Assembly: GCA_010093705.1 (NCBI GenBank)
Contig: MU006089.1
Coordinates: forward strand, 415,570-479,569
Direction: 5' to 3'
From: Patellaria atrata CBS 101060
Taxonomy: Eukaryota > Ascomycota > Dothideomycetes > Patellariales > Patellariaceae
Length of the DNA stretch: 64,000 bases
Below the pieces are notes generated by a model, which saw only the letters and a program-made list of their open reading frames with translations, was not told the origin of the DNA and did no database searches. The first letter of the stretch is position 1, and each line of letters opens with the position of its first letter. Below, one piece after another: positions 37,219-47,331 of this stretch. Made by a program: the position numbers and the translations under genes.

Positions 37219-38718
37219 TTGTTTTCGATGTTAGGGAAGGGAACCTCTTAATTGAAAAGCAACGCTAGTATAGGGAGGTGGATTTCTTTATTGGATAATT
37301 CGGACGGTGGAGCTAGCTAGATATTATGCCCCCTATTCAGGGCCCTGATAATGGATCGGGAACTCATGTACTTTAGGTGATGGAATGATGGAAATCTCGA
37401 TTATGTTAAATTACCTTGTCCCTTTTTTCCACTTCAAGGTCTAATGATAGTATTTTGCCGTACTCCTACACACATGAATTCTCCTATCTCTACTCTCCTT
37501 TCCCCATCCAGCGCTAAAAAAGAAGAAAAACATGTATCTCAACGACGGCACTCCGAACTCTATACTATCTATCCAACGCCGCCATCCTCTTACAGTTCAA
37601 AAAAAAAAAAGAAGGTAAGTACCGATCATACCGCCAATGGAGCAAAAAGTCAAAAACATACAGCAGTACGCATTCGCTGATGGTCACCCACTCAACTACT
37701 ACTGCACCGATACAAGGCTTATATATGGCAGAGCGAACGGGATGCCTAGTTTTCCTTGTTCTATGGCCGTATGTGGAAGTCAAAATAAAAATTATGGTAT
37801 ATAAGGGACAATTGTTTTAACACCTCCTTACTACACGATCTGATCCACGATCGTAACTTGGCTGGCTGATTGATTAGATAACGAAATGGCCAGCTCCGGG
37901 CTTGGCATATAGATATTTTTCCCTTCACCATCTTACGTAGAATATTCGATAGCTTTTCTCTCTTCAATCTGTTGTTCTTCGTCAAAAATGGTATCCGTGT
38001 GGCCGTACCTCGTATCGAAGATGCTCGCCGTGACAAGTTTCCGATTTCAATAAACTGCTACTTAGTGCAGACCTATATATATACTACCATCCACGAGAGC
38101 GTTAATCTTAAATCTAGAATATCCTTTTTAGGAATAAGTTTCTGTTGTATTTAGTATTTAGATATCTTCTTATCCTAATATGTCTTTCTTCTTTACGGTC
38201 TTTATAACCGGAACATATTAATACTTCTATATCGTGATCCTTATTAGAGCTATAGATCTTGCTTTTTATTTTTTTATTTTGAAAAAGCTAAATTAGCTCA
38301 TAATCTGTCTCTCCGGCCTATGTTTAACATATAGTTCCACAGATTTTCGTTCACTAAATCTCTATGACTTGTTGAAAAAATATACTGCACTTAGGTTGTA
38401 CAATGGGCACGCCACAAATTAGCCACTTGGGGGCCGGCGCTTGCATCTGTTTTATCGCACATATATTAGACGTGGAGGCTGCAGATTGAATTCCAAAAGT
38501 GGAAGTAGATGGCCCAAAAATTACCAGTTCAAGCTAATTGCAGCAATAGAATAGAAGATTAGTGTGCATACAACTTTCATTCCTACTTGAATCTAATGCA
38601 CGAAGAGGGGGAAGCGGGTTCCAGAAATCATGTCTTCAATATCATCATCCGCTCGTACTATCTTTTTTGGTCTTCTCAATCTCGGTACTCATAAAAATTT
38701 CAATACACTTAGTCCGAC
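37219..38718. other. Intergenic with AT-rich relic
   Basis: Holds the GFA1 3' end and the promoter of the CFEM-like gene. An A-run lies at 37600-37611. The segment 38090-38300 is notably AT-rich with TA-dense words (ATATTAATAC, TTATTTTTTTATTTT), resembling an old repeat degraded by C-to-T change, though no family can be named. Confidence 0.45.
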
Positions 38719-39439
38719 ATGCTGCTCCGAATAGTTCTCCTTCTCACCTTTCTCACGGTCTTACCCTTTACCGTGGCAGACGGTTTAATATCCCTTGACT
38801 CTTCCAACGGCTTCAGGAATCTACGAAGTTGCGCCCTCGTCTGCTATAATGGTGGTATTCGAGATGGATACGAGGTCGCGAATCAGTTAGACTGCAGAAA
38901 ACCAGGCCTAGTATATGTTCCCCCAGATAATGACTGCTTCTGTCGATCCGATCTCCAGGAAACCGCCGTTCGATACCTATCAAATTGTGCGTTCACTTCC
39001 TGCAGTGGGAACCAGTTGGACGCATCGAGCGCGACGCAGGTCTATGAGGACTATTGTAGCAGTGCCGGCTACACTGCTGCTGCGCCAAACTCTGTTTCGG
39101 CGCAAACTACAGGTGGTATGTTGTTCTGGGGCTTGTCCTTATGTTACTTACCAGCAAGTACTAGGAATCATGAGAACATCGACATCTTCCTCAGGCACGC
39201 TGGGAGAAACTGGCTCGTCCGGATCGGATACTTCAAATTCAGACCAACCTTTCCACGATGATGGATCCAATTTTAGCATCGGCGGAATAGTTGGTATCGG
39301 TGCTGGCGTGGTTGGTGCAATCGCGGCGGTGATAGGATGCTTCTACATGCACAAGCAATACCAGAAACAAAAACGTCAAGGGACACAAGCAAACCTGGAA
39401 TATTCCGGACAAAGAAGAATTCCACCCGTTTACGCATGA
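38719..39439 (+). CDS. CFEM-like cysteine-rich membrane-anchored surface protein
   Basis: Two exons, 38719-39115 and 39165-39439, 223 residues; the 49-bp intron is GTATGT..CTAG. Residues 1-20 (MLLRIVLLLTFLTVLPFTVA) are a good signal peptide. The ectodomain has eight cysteines in a CFEM-like order: Cx3C, a single C, CxC (DCFC), then C-x14-C-x4-C-x17-C ending YEDYC. A Ser/Thr/Gly-rich stalk follows, then one transmembrane helix (IGGIVGIGAGVVGAIAAVIGCFYM) and a short basic cytosolic tail (HKQYQKQKRQ). It is therefore probably a type I plasma-membrane protein at the cell wall. CFEM proteins can act in haem uptake, adhesion or signalling; which applies here is not shown. Exact CFEM spacing is not met, so 'CFEM-like' is my reading. 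Confidence 0.75.
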
Positions 39440-40301
39440 TATTCTCAGAAGTAGCCATAGTAATTCAGTATGCTCTTGTATTATGATTATGCTGTTTTTC
39501 TTATCTTGATGACTACGCTGATGCCTATCCACACATTCTTACACCGATATTCAAAAGGCGTGCGACTAGGCGCCAGACAATGCATTGGATCCATATCAGT
39601 TATCCCAGGACCAGAAACCAGGCTTCTTCAATCAACACATAGCAGAAGCGTTGAAATAAATTAGATAAACACTATAAGCTAGTGGACGAACGAATTTTTC
39701 TCTCCTATTTTGTCCTTCCTGTCCATATATATGAGCGTTCTCGTCAACCAATGTGTATGCAGTATTTGCGGATCATGGCGCATCGGCCTGCGGTACGGAG
39801 CATACTCTCGGTAGGTTAGCATGGCCAGGACGACCACGTATTGTGAGCAGCCTGCAGTAATTATCTAACTTATATCAAGATAAAGAAGAGAAGAGTCTGA
39901 GGGCAGGTTTAAGAAAAATATTACTGGCTGATCTTCGGATGCAGGGCACTCCATGGATACCTACTACGGTAGTTCTAGGGTCTAGCTTGTTATATGTATC
40001 TAGACAGAACTTTTCTATGCAAACTCTATTGCTTGTCTTGACATACCACCATTAGGATTTATCTCAACCTCTTTGTAGCCGCTGGGTAGTAATATACATA
40101 GCCATCCTGCTGGTGTGTCCCATCATCTTTTGTCACTCACCCTCATGCTACGTTGAATAAACTGAACCACTGGCTCAATCGATAGACGACGCTATGTAAA
40201 GCATGATCTACTCTTCCATTCCATGGGAACTGGGCAACTCCGTTTTCCGCAATGTGGACGGATTCTATTCTAAACACTTTTAAAACAAACAATGGTTAGT
40301 C
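39440..40301. other. Intergenic, nothing recognised
   Basis: About 860 bp between the CFEM-like gene and the kinase relic. No frame above 65 codons and no repeat family recognised. Confidence 0.5.
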
Positions 40302-41165
40302 GTGGTAGACAATGTAGCACAACAGGCAAAAAATTCTGGATCTGAGGACATGTGCTCAAAGTTGATCGTCATTCGCTCAAAAAATGCACTTTTGGCATGG
40401 TTCTCCACATATCGAACGATCTTCAGCGCGGTACATGGTGTTACCACTGAGTTGAGCCTCGGACACGTTGTTCACTCAGGAGAAATTCTCAGAGCTGATA
40501 TTAACATTGTCACGTCGAAACACACAAATGTTGAGGATCCCCTCACTCCATCTGACACGCGAGTACTTGGAGAGCTTAACGTCATTGTAACTGAAGCCGA
40601 TTGCGAGCATGTGTTACGATTCTGCGAGAAGGCACGCCTCGTGTTTCAAACCTGTCCAACTCGCATATTCCTGTATGGGTTCCAAATACGAGGTCCACTG
40701 TTAGAGTTATGGGTGTTCGATCGATCTGGAGCATATAGTTCCGAGCGTTTGAGAATCGCACCGCAAGCGGACGTACTCATCAAAATTCTCGTTAGCTAAA
40801 TGCTGATGAGCGACGAAGAAGTTGGCTTTAATTCGTTCGTCAAACACGATGAGATCAGAACCTATGTGGTATTCGACGGTATCGATGGCGTCAACGAGAG
40901 GTATTATCTCTCAAACCCTCCGCTCGTTGCACTAAACTATATTGTTGGGCCTGGAACAACATGCTACGCTGCCAAACGGTCCAAGGTCGTGCACCCAGGG
41001 TTTGTGGTCAAATTTGCTTGGAGATATCAGCCAAGTTATACAGAATCTGAGCTGCTGAGACTCACAAGAGAGCGCAATGTTTGGGGTGCAATCCGAGGAC
41101 ATGGATGGTAAGATCTCATGTCTATCGACATTCTGCGATCAGGCTTGCACTTTACGAAAGCATAC
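40302..41165 (+). pseudogene. FunK1-type protein kinase, N-terminal relic
   Basis: One reading frame carries the FunK1 N-terminal region: FCEKARLVFQTCPTRIFLYGF, then LLELWVFDRSGAYSSE, MSDEEVGFNSFV, YYLSNPPLVALNYIVGPGTTCYAAKRS, FVVKFAWRYQPSYTESELLRL and DLMSIDILRSGLHF. Two in-frame stops interrupt it: TAA at 40797-40799 (where family members have a sense codon; a CAA-to-TAA change would explain it) and TGG-like sequence followed by a TAA near 41109. The homology ends near 41165, where LINE reverse-transcriptase sequence begins. No catalytic kinase lobe (HRD, DFG) is found downstream. FunK1 is a fungal-specific expanded kinase family. This copy is dead. Confidence 0.85.
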
Positions 41166-43510
41166 GATCTCGAGATCAGTTGTGTTGCCAAAGCCCAATA
41201 AAGACGACTACTCTATACCAAAGTCATACAGGATCATCTCCTTAGATAATTGCTTAGGCAAGACTTTGGAAAAGACCATGGCAACAAGACTAGACTATCT
41301 AGCAAACACCACACACCTACTTCAGTACTCACAGATGGGAGGGAGGCAACAGCGCTCTGCTATTGATGCAATACTTTTACTGTTGGAGTACATCCAGAGA
41401 CAAAAGGCTGGCAAGTCAGGGAGTAGGAAACTTGCCACAACATTACTATTGGATGTGAAAGGAGCTTTTGACCATGTGTCAAAGAACCAACTACTGTCTA
41501 CCTGCAAACAACTAGGACTCCCATACAGTCTATGCCAATGGATATCATGTTTCTTAACTCACAGAAAGATGCAGCTGATATTTAATGGGGAAAGGCAAGA
41601 AATGCATAGCATAAATGTTGGTATACCTCAAGGCTCACCAATCTCACCGATTCTCTTCTTAATCTATATTAGGAAGATCTGTAAAAATAGGGAATGGATT
41701 AACCTACTAACTTATATTGATGACTTTTCACTGACAACAGTCTCCACATCCGCAAAGAAAAACTGCAAGCTGCTGGAACAGGCTGCTCAAGACCTAATCT
41801 CAATAGCCAAAGAACATGACATTGAATTTGATATTGCAAAAACGGAACTCATACACTTTCATAATAAGAGAAGGCCAATTCAGGACCCAATCTGCCTCTT
41901 CAACTAGGTGGTCTAACCAAAGCTAATGGTTAGATGGCTAGGGATGTTCCTAGACTCAAAACTCACTTTCAAACAGCATGTAGAGAAAAAGATCAAGAGT
42001 GCAGAAAATGCAATGTACATGATTCAAAGACTAGGAAACACGCAGAAAAGTCTATCAATGCAAGCAGTGCGTCAGCTGTATAGTGCATGCGTCAACTCAA
42101 TAGCAGACTATGGAGTACCAGTATGGTGGAACCCGAAACACAGGAACAGCCAGCAAGTTAGAAGGTATCAAACATTGCAGAACAAAGCATTGAGGATGAT
42201 CTTAGGTGTCTTCAAGACCTCTCCAAGCATAGTCATGGAGATTGAAGCAGGCCTGCCTCCTCCAGCTGTCAGATTTGAGAAGCTGTGCAATTCTTATGCC
42301 CTCAGGACTCTGAAGTTCCACAAAAACCATCTAGTTAAGAGAGTGCTCTGGGAAGAGCTTGGAAGAGATGACTCAGATGAACCTCAGACTCTGACTCAGA
42401 AGCAGACAATACTTCAATCAAGTATTTCGCAAGACCAAACACTCAGGTCCTATCGTTATTGAAGAGAACTCAGGAGTTTATCGCCAACTGGAAGATAGAA
42501 AAGATTTCTGTACATAATGTCCAACCTTGGAGGCCAAAGTTAAAGGCATTATTTATCATCTCCAGCAAGGATAAGGAAAAACCATCAAAGCAACATGATA
42601 AACCAATCAGAGACCTAGAATCAGGGATGAAGGATGGGCTGGTCAGTGTTTACTAAACTGATAGGTCTAAAGAAGGGAATAGAAATGCTGCAGGAGCATG
42701 CCAGATAGGAAATAATCAGCGCATTTTGTTTGTCAGCGACTGGAACTTAGGGGATAGCGTTGAGATTATGGATGTTGAGCCATTTGCCATCCTTAAAGCA
42801 CTGGAAAGAGAAAAGACCTAACGTGAGAAGGGACAATCCATTGCCAAAAACATATGGGTTTTTGTGGACAGCCAGGCAGCACTTAAGAGGCTCCAAAAGA
42901 ACAGCCTTGATGGAGGACAAGAATTAGGTGTGATGATAAATGACCTATGCAATACTCTTACCAATGAATGGGAAATGAAAATTACCTTCAGCTGGGTTCC
43001 TGGCCATAAGAACATCTTTGGGAATGATATAGCAGACAAGCTGACTAAAAAGGGACTGGGCCGCAAGCCTACAGGCACTTCATTCACATCACTCAGTTAT
43101 ATCATACGAAAATGCAAGGAAAAGATCTTATCTGATTGGAAACAAAGCTAGGAAGCCAATAGTAAGAGACAAGGCAAACATTACACACGCATTTGTAGAG
43201 ATCTTATGCGTTTCTCACTCGGTATACCCAAATCTAAATGTCCAGAAAAAGATCTAAGCAGCATACTTTCAACTTAAGACTGGTATTGGATTCTTCAAGT
43301 CTTACTAAGGTGATTGGGAAAGATGAAGAAGGGAAGTGCTTTGGAGACTGTTAATCACTTTAAACACCAACACACCTTATTTCACATTGTGCACACTACT
43401 CTAAAGAGCGCAAGGAAATTGTTACGGCCACAAATCGTTGGAAGCATGTAGTTGGCAAGTGGGGAGACGGAAGGACCACAGCGGCACAACTACGGGGGAA
43501 ATCGGTGATA
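41166..43510 (+). mobile_element. 5'-truncated Tad-like LINE with RT and RNase H
   Basis: The element starts inside the reverse transcriptase: VVLPKPNKDDY and SYRIISLDNCLGKTLEK (block 2), LLLDVKGAFDHVSKNQLL (block 3), VGIPQGSPISPILFLIYI (block 4) and LTYIDDFSLTT (catalytic block 5, YIDD). It continues with WLGMFLDSKLTFKQHV and SIADYGVPVWW, then an RNase H domain (VDSQAALKRL at about 42870, WVPGHKNIFGNDIADKLTK at about 43000), and a His/Cys knuckle HLISHCAHYSKERKE near 43380-43415. No endonuclease or ORF1 is present. In-frame stops occur at 41905-41907, 41917-41919, 42654-42656 and after ERKT near 42820, with frame changes, so it cannot encode a working protein. The order RT-RNase H-knuckle fits the Tad clade. 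Its 5' junction lies in the FunK1 relic; the 3' end is not fixed. Confidence 0.85.
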
Positions 43511-43525
43511 CGGGAATCACGTGAC

Positions 43526-43622
43526 GTGGACGCAGTGGACGTAGGAGGAGGTCTACGTCCAACGTCCAAAATATAGCGTGGACGCAGTGGACGTAGAAGG
43601 GGTTCTACGTCCAGCGCGTCCA
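43526..43622 (+). repeat. Two direct copies of a stem-loop sequence
   Basis: A ~45-base motif beginning GTGGACGCAGTGGACGTAG occurs at 43526 and again at 43578 (offset 52). In each copy the end (CTACGTCCA..CGTCC) is the reverse complement of the start, across a short purine loop (GAGGAGG or AAGGGGT), so each can fold into a long hairpin. They lie just past the LINE coding remnant and may belong to its 3' untranslated region. Confidence 0.75.
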
Positions 43623-44594
43623 AAGACCAAATTGAACTATGAAGGATGGGAATATTTAAGGACGTTCCTTTACGCATGTATTTAGATTCTTCGTAGTTAT
43701 TCTTACCATCAATCTTACCCATAGATTTGGATGTTACGGTTTTGAACTTGACTTCACTTGTTACGCTGTTTCCATACAGTACGTCTTGTCTCATTGTGAG
43801 CATTACCCGAAGTCAAGGAGTCAGCAAGTTGTACCGTCAACTCAAAGTGCCTTTGTTATACGTATCCTATCACTTTGCCAAACCTACCCTAGTGGTTGAC
43901 CACGTTAAGTGAGAAGCCAGGCGCGTTTCTAGACTTATCCTGTTCCGTCTCGATAAGTATAGACTCCCGTTATAACATAGAGCTATTAGTATAAAATTTA
44001 GGCTATTGTTAGATTCTAGATCCTATAACGGCGTAGCAGTTATAGCTAATAGAGTTGGATTAAACTGATATAATCTATACTATAGTGTAAAGAGATTGAA
44101 AGAAAGAGTTATAGTAGTTGTATTTCTGGCAAAACCAAAGGGGCAATTCCACTTATACTGTTTGCAGTGAACTTATCGCACTTACCAAAATAGTAGAGTT
44201 CTTGGACGATTATGGGCTAGTTTGTGTTCCGTACCAGCATTTTGGACCAGTCAGCATTTTTCGAGTGTGGGTTGTGCAATTATTATACCTTGTGAAATCA
44301 GTGGGGAATGAGATGTAGAGGTCTATATTTCAGGTTTTGATTACTCTGATAATAGTCATAAACATGTTACCTATTATGTGAACTGTAAGAGAATAGTGGC
44401 TGGTTTGTGCCTGTTTCCGTAAGGTAACTGAGTCCGAGCTTGGAACTTCTAACCTCACTTCTAACCATGTCTACATGTTTGATATAAGGGGATGACAAAG
44501 CATCTAAACTTACTTTCTTATATATATTCTGCTAGATCAGAATAAAGCAATCTGAGAATGATCGCTCAAACCCTCTCCAATCCACTTCAATCAC
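43623..44594. other. Intergenic, partly AT-rich relic
   Basis: No gene. The segment 43960-44115 is TA-dense (TATAGCTAATAG, CTATACTATAG) and looks like an old repeat degraded by C-to-T change. The last ~100 bases are the promoter of the STK19-like gene. Confidence 0.45.
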
Positions 44595-45908
44595 GTGGTG
44601 GCGAACATAACTCTCCCAACTCATATCCTCCTTGAAGGCACCACTCCACCACCTCCCTCCGCCATAATACACTCCAGAATGGTCTTCCTCACCACAGGTG
44701 CACACTCTTCACGCGTCACCAAATCTCGGGTGAAACCCTCATTCCTGAGACGAACCTCGTCCGCCTTCTCTACCACACCCCGCCGAAAACCCTCTACGTC
44801 CACTCCCACGAGCAAAAAACCCAAAAAGGCTCCACTCCCAGACGATGACGACGACGACTTTCTATCGGGGGACCGTCTCGACGACACCGGTTTCCCCCAC
44901 GCTCTCTCAACCGACCTCTCCCTCCGCGACGTCCCCCAACTCCTCCTCCACACGCAATCAAAGATGTTCGACCCCCTCCCCACACCGGCGGGGATGAGCT
45001 CAACCCGGATAGCCGAAGTGCTCCAATTCCGCGCCCGCATGCCCCCAATCGTCAGCGTAGCGCACATCCACGCTCTCGCCTCCTCCCCCACAGCCACGGA
45101 GCGCGAAACAGCACAGCTGATCCAAAAGGGTATCCTGCGACGTATACGGATCGAAGGACGCGTGAACGGCGCTGCAGACGTAGGCGAGGGCATCGTGCTA
45201 ACTAGCGCGTGGGAATCCCGCGTGCGCTCCGCACGGGAGCTCGATGGTGGCGTTAAGGAGCGCTATATCGCGCTCCTCCGTGCCCATCCCACGTCCACGA
45301 CGCTCCCTGGCCGCGAGTTGCGACAGGAGGACGCCGCGGCCCTCACGTCCGCGGGTTTCCTCACACGTACCCAGCCGAGGTCTGCGGCTGCCGACGTGCT
45401 GTCTGCGCCCTCGGCGGCGGGCACCAGTAGCACGCTCGCGAGTCTCGCGACCGCTGGGTCGAAAGCTGCGGCCGGCACCGTCGAGGCCGTCGGGGGCGTG
45501 GGTGCCGTTCTCGCCTCTGGAGCTGGCGGTGTCAGAGGGCTCGCGTCTAGAGACAGGAGGGCCGAGGGGGAGTTCAACTTCGCGCTGCCAGCCACAGGCG
45601 CGTATCTCAAGCTACTCGCTGCGGCGAGGGCGCATTTGGTCTCGTTGCTCGAGAAGACGAGCAGGTGGAGGGAAGCGCCGGTAAGCGTGTTGAGGGAGCG
45701 CTGGGAGGGTGGGGTCGCGGGGGATGATGTCGCGGCAGCGGAGAAGAGGGAGAGAGGGTGGACCGGGGTGCTGCCGGGAAGGACGAGGAAGTGGAGGAGC
45801 TTTTGGGGGTGTGGGTTTGAGTGGGTGCTGGAGGAGTGTGTCGGGGCTGGGTTGGTGGAGTGTTTCGAGACGGGGAGTGTAGGGGTTGGGGTTAGGGTTG
45901 TGCGATGA
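44595..45908 (+). CDS. STK19: STK19-family protein
   Basis: A single GC-rich exon, 437 residues from the first ATG (an in-frame ATG at 44679, MVFLTTGAHSSRV, is also possible). The first ~100 residues are basic and disordered with a DDDDDD run. From residue 100 the STK19 domain is visible: DVPQLLLHTQSKMFDPLP, VLQFRARMPPIVSVAHIHALASSPTATERE, AQLIQKGILRRIRIEGR, later FNFALPATGAYLKLLAAARAHLV and the final VLEECVGAGLVECFE. In animals STK19 is a winged-helix DNA-binding factor in transcription-coupled repair; it was once described as a kinase. This protein has no kinase motifs. An Ala/Gly/Ser-rich insert (residues 268-315) separates the conserved blocks. The nuclear role is inferred from the family. 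Confidence 0.8.
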   Translation: MVANITLPTHILLEGTTPPPPSAIIHSRMVFLTTGAHSSRVTKSRVKPSFLRRTSSAFSTTPRRKPSTSTPTSKKPKKAPLPDDDDDDFLSGDRLDDTGFPHALSTDLSLRDVPQLLLHTQSKMFDPLPTPAGMSSTRIAEVLQFRARMPPIVSVAHIHALASSPTATERETAQLIQKGILRRIRIEGRVNGAADVGEGIVLTSAWESRVRSARELDGGVKERYIALLRAHPTSTTLPGRELRQEDAAALTSAGFLTRTQPRSAAADVLSAPSAAGTSSTLASLATAGSKAAAGTVEAVGGVGAVLASGAGGVRGLASRDRRAEGEFNFALPATGAYLKLLAAARAHLVSLLEKTSRWREAPVSVLRERWEGGVAGDDVAAAEKRERGWTGVLPGRTRKWRSFWGCGFEWVLEECVGAGLVECFETGSVGVGVRVVR

Positions 45909-46179
45909 TCGTAGGGGAAGAACATGAGTTTGAGGTTGCTGGGGAAACTGCCGCGGGTTAAGGAGGGGCTAAATGAGTCACGGTAATGGCTCACGTGCTT
46001 ATTATTGAGCGAATATCAGACGGGATCCGGCATCTTGTCTTATCTGATATATATCGTTTTACACATGCTCAAAGCTCGTAGCAGTAGTGACGTCTATTCA
46101 GGGCCTTCTATCATGCTTTTCGCTTAATCTTCCCCCGTCCTTTCCTCGTCAGAGACGCCCAGACTTCACTGCCCTGAAC

Positions 46180-47070
46180 TTACGCGCTCTTCACCGGCAT
46201 ATCGTCTTCATATTTTATCTCCCTTATGCCGTCCTTCGTCACGACCTTCACGAAGACGCCTTTGAAGTCGATCGGTAACCGTCTTTTCAGCTCGTCTGTG
46301 CACATTCGGAGGATCTTCATGCCCTGTTCGAAGTCGATATCCGGGTGGTGATGTTTATCCAGTATGGACAGACAGTAGTATCTAGACGAAAAAAAGAAAA
46401 GTTAGTATATAACGCTCTTACAAATCGCAACTCCCTCCACTTCTTGGTAGACCCTTCCCCAAACCCTCCCGGGGAACCTAATCTAACTGAACAATTCCAA
46501 AGGAGCAACTCGGCGTAAAACTCACTGTGCGTATCCATGCGCCGCGTACGGCAACTTCGCCAAACTCGCCAGATAGTCCGCCCAGTATAAGCTGGGCTTC
46601 TCGGTGATCGGATCCCAACCTCCAAGCATAAGGTTCACGGTATACGGTTTCCGGCTCCTGAGAGCTTTTGCCAGTTCCCCGCGCACGAAGGAAGCGACGG
46701 CCCCGGGGCCGAGGTTGGTGTCATTGCGCATGCTGTAGAGCTGGATGTTCGCTTGGATGTATTCGGCAAATTGGACTATATGGCGGTTAATGGGCTATTT
46801 CGGTGGGAAGAGAGGAAATGGATGAGGTTGGGTTGTTGTGGGGTTTATGAAGTGAATGTACCTGTGTCTCCAGCTTCCCCCGAGAAGGCCATCAGAGAGT
46901 GCTTATTCAGAGCTCTTGTCTTGTCGTCTGAAGCTTTCAGGATGGTGGCCCCGCGCATGGCGGCTTTGGATGCTGCGATGATGGTGTAGTCTTTGCCGGT
47001 TATGCCTAAGAGGACCTCCCTGGGGAAACTGTTAGCTTGAGAATAACATCGTGATGGGTGCTGCTTACAT
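46180..47070 (-). CDS. PRE1: 20S proteasome subunit beta4 (Pre1/PSMB2)
   Basis: Four coding exons: 47070-47069 (AT), 47019-46862, 46775-46526 and 46381-46180, 203 residues. The start codon is created by splicing AT to G. This gives [18 protein letters not shown], the family N-terminus, then [115 protein letters not shown] and [13 protein letters not shown]. Beta4 is a non-catalytic beta-ring subunit of the 20S core. Introns are 49, 86 and 144 bp; the first has a strong GTAAGC donor, CTAAC branch and CCCAG acceptor. The gene is divergent from RRP9 with 261 bp between starts. Confidence 0.94.
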
Positions 47071-47331
47071 AATTATAGTATGTGAATATTATGAGATTCT
47101 ATTTAGGGGGAAGTGGGGATCTGGAGCTTCTTGGACTTTTGAATGTTGGTTGTATGGATGTTTCTAACAGGCACTCACGGCCTTCGCGTTCAGATGTTGG
47201 AGCTCGGGCCATCCGTGGGTGAAGCATTTTGCCGATGCCGAACTTTTTTTTTTGGTATTTCATCATCAATCTTAGGGAAATAAATCCGCGAAAGAACCCT
47301 TTCACACGCCAATTCCCGAGATTCTGGGACA
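47071..47331. promoter_or_regulatory. Bidirectional promoter region PRE1 / RRP9
   Basis: 261 bp between two divergent starts, so both promoters must lie here. A T-run (47247-47254) sits about 80 bp before the RRP9 ATG. No yeast-type proteasome control element (GGTGGCAAA) is present. Confidence 0.55.

Noticed and set aside
43396-43803. 135-codon minus-strand frame.
   Set aside because: Runs antisense through the LINE end and the hairpin repeats; no family likeness.
43420-43970. TGTTACGG at 43420 looked like the start of an LTR.
   Set aside because: The bases 43380-43430 translate as the LINE C-terminal knuckle (HCAHYSKERKE) and run through the supposed border, and no matching end or second copy was found.
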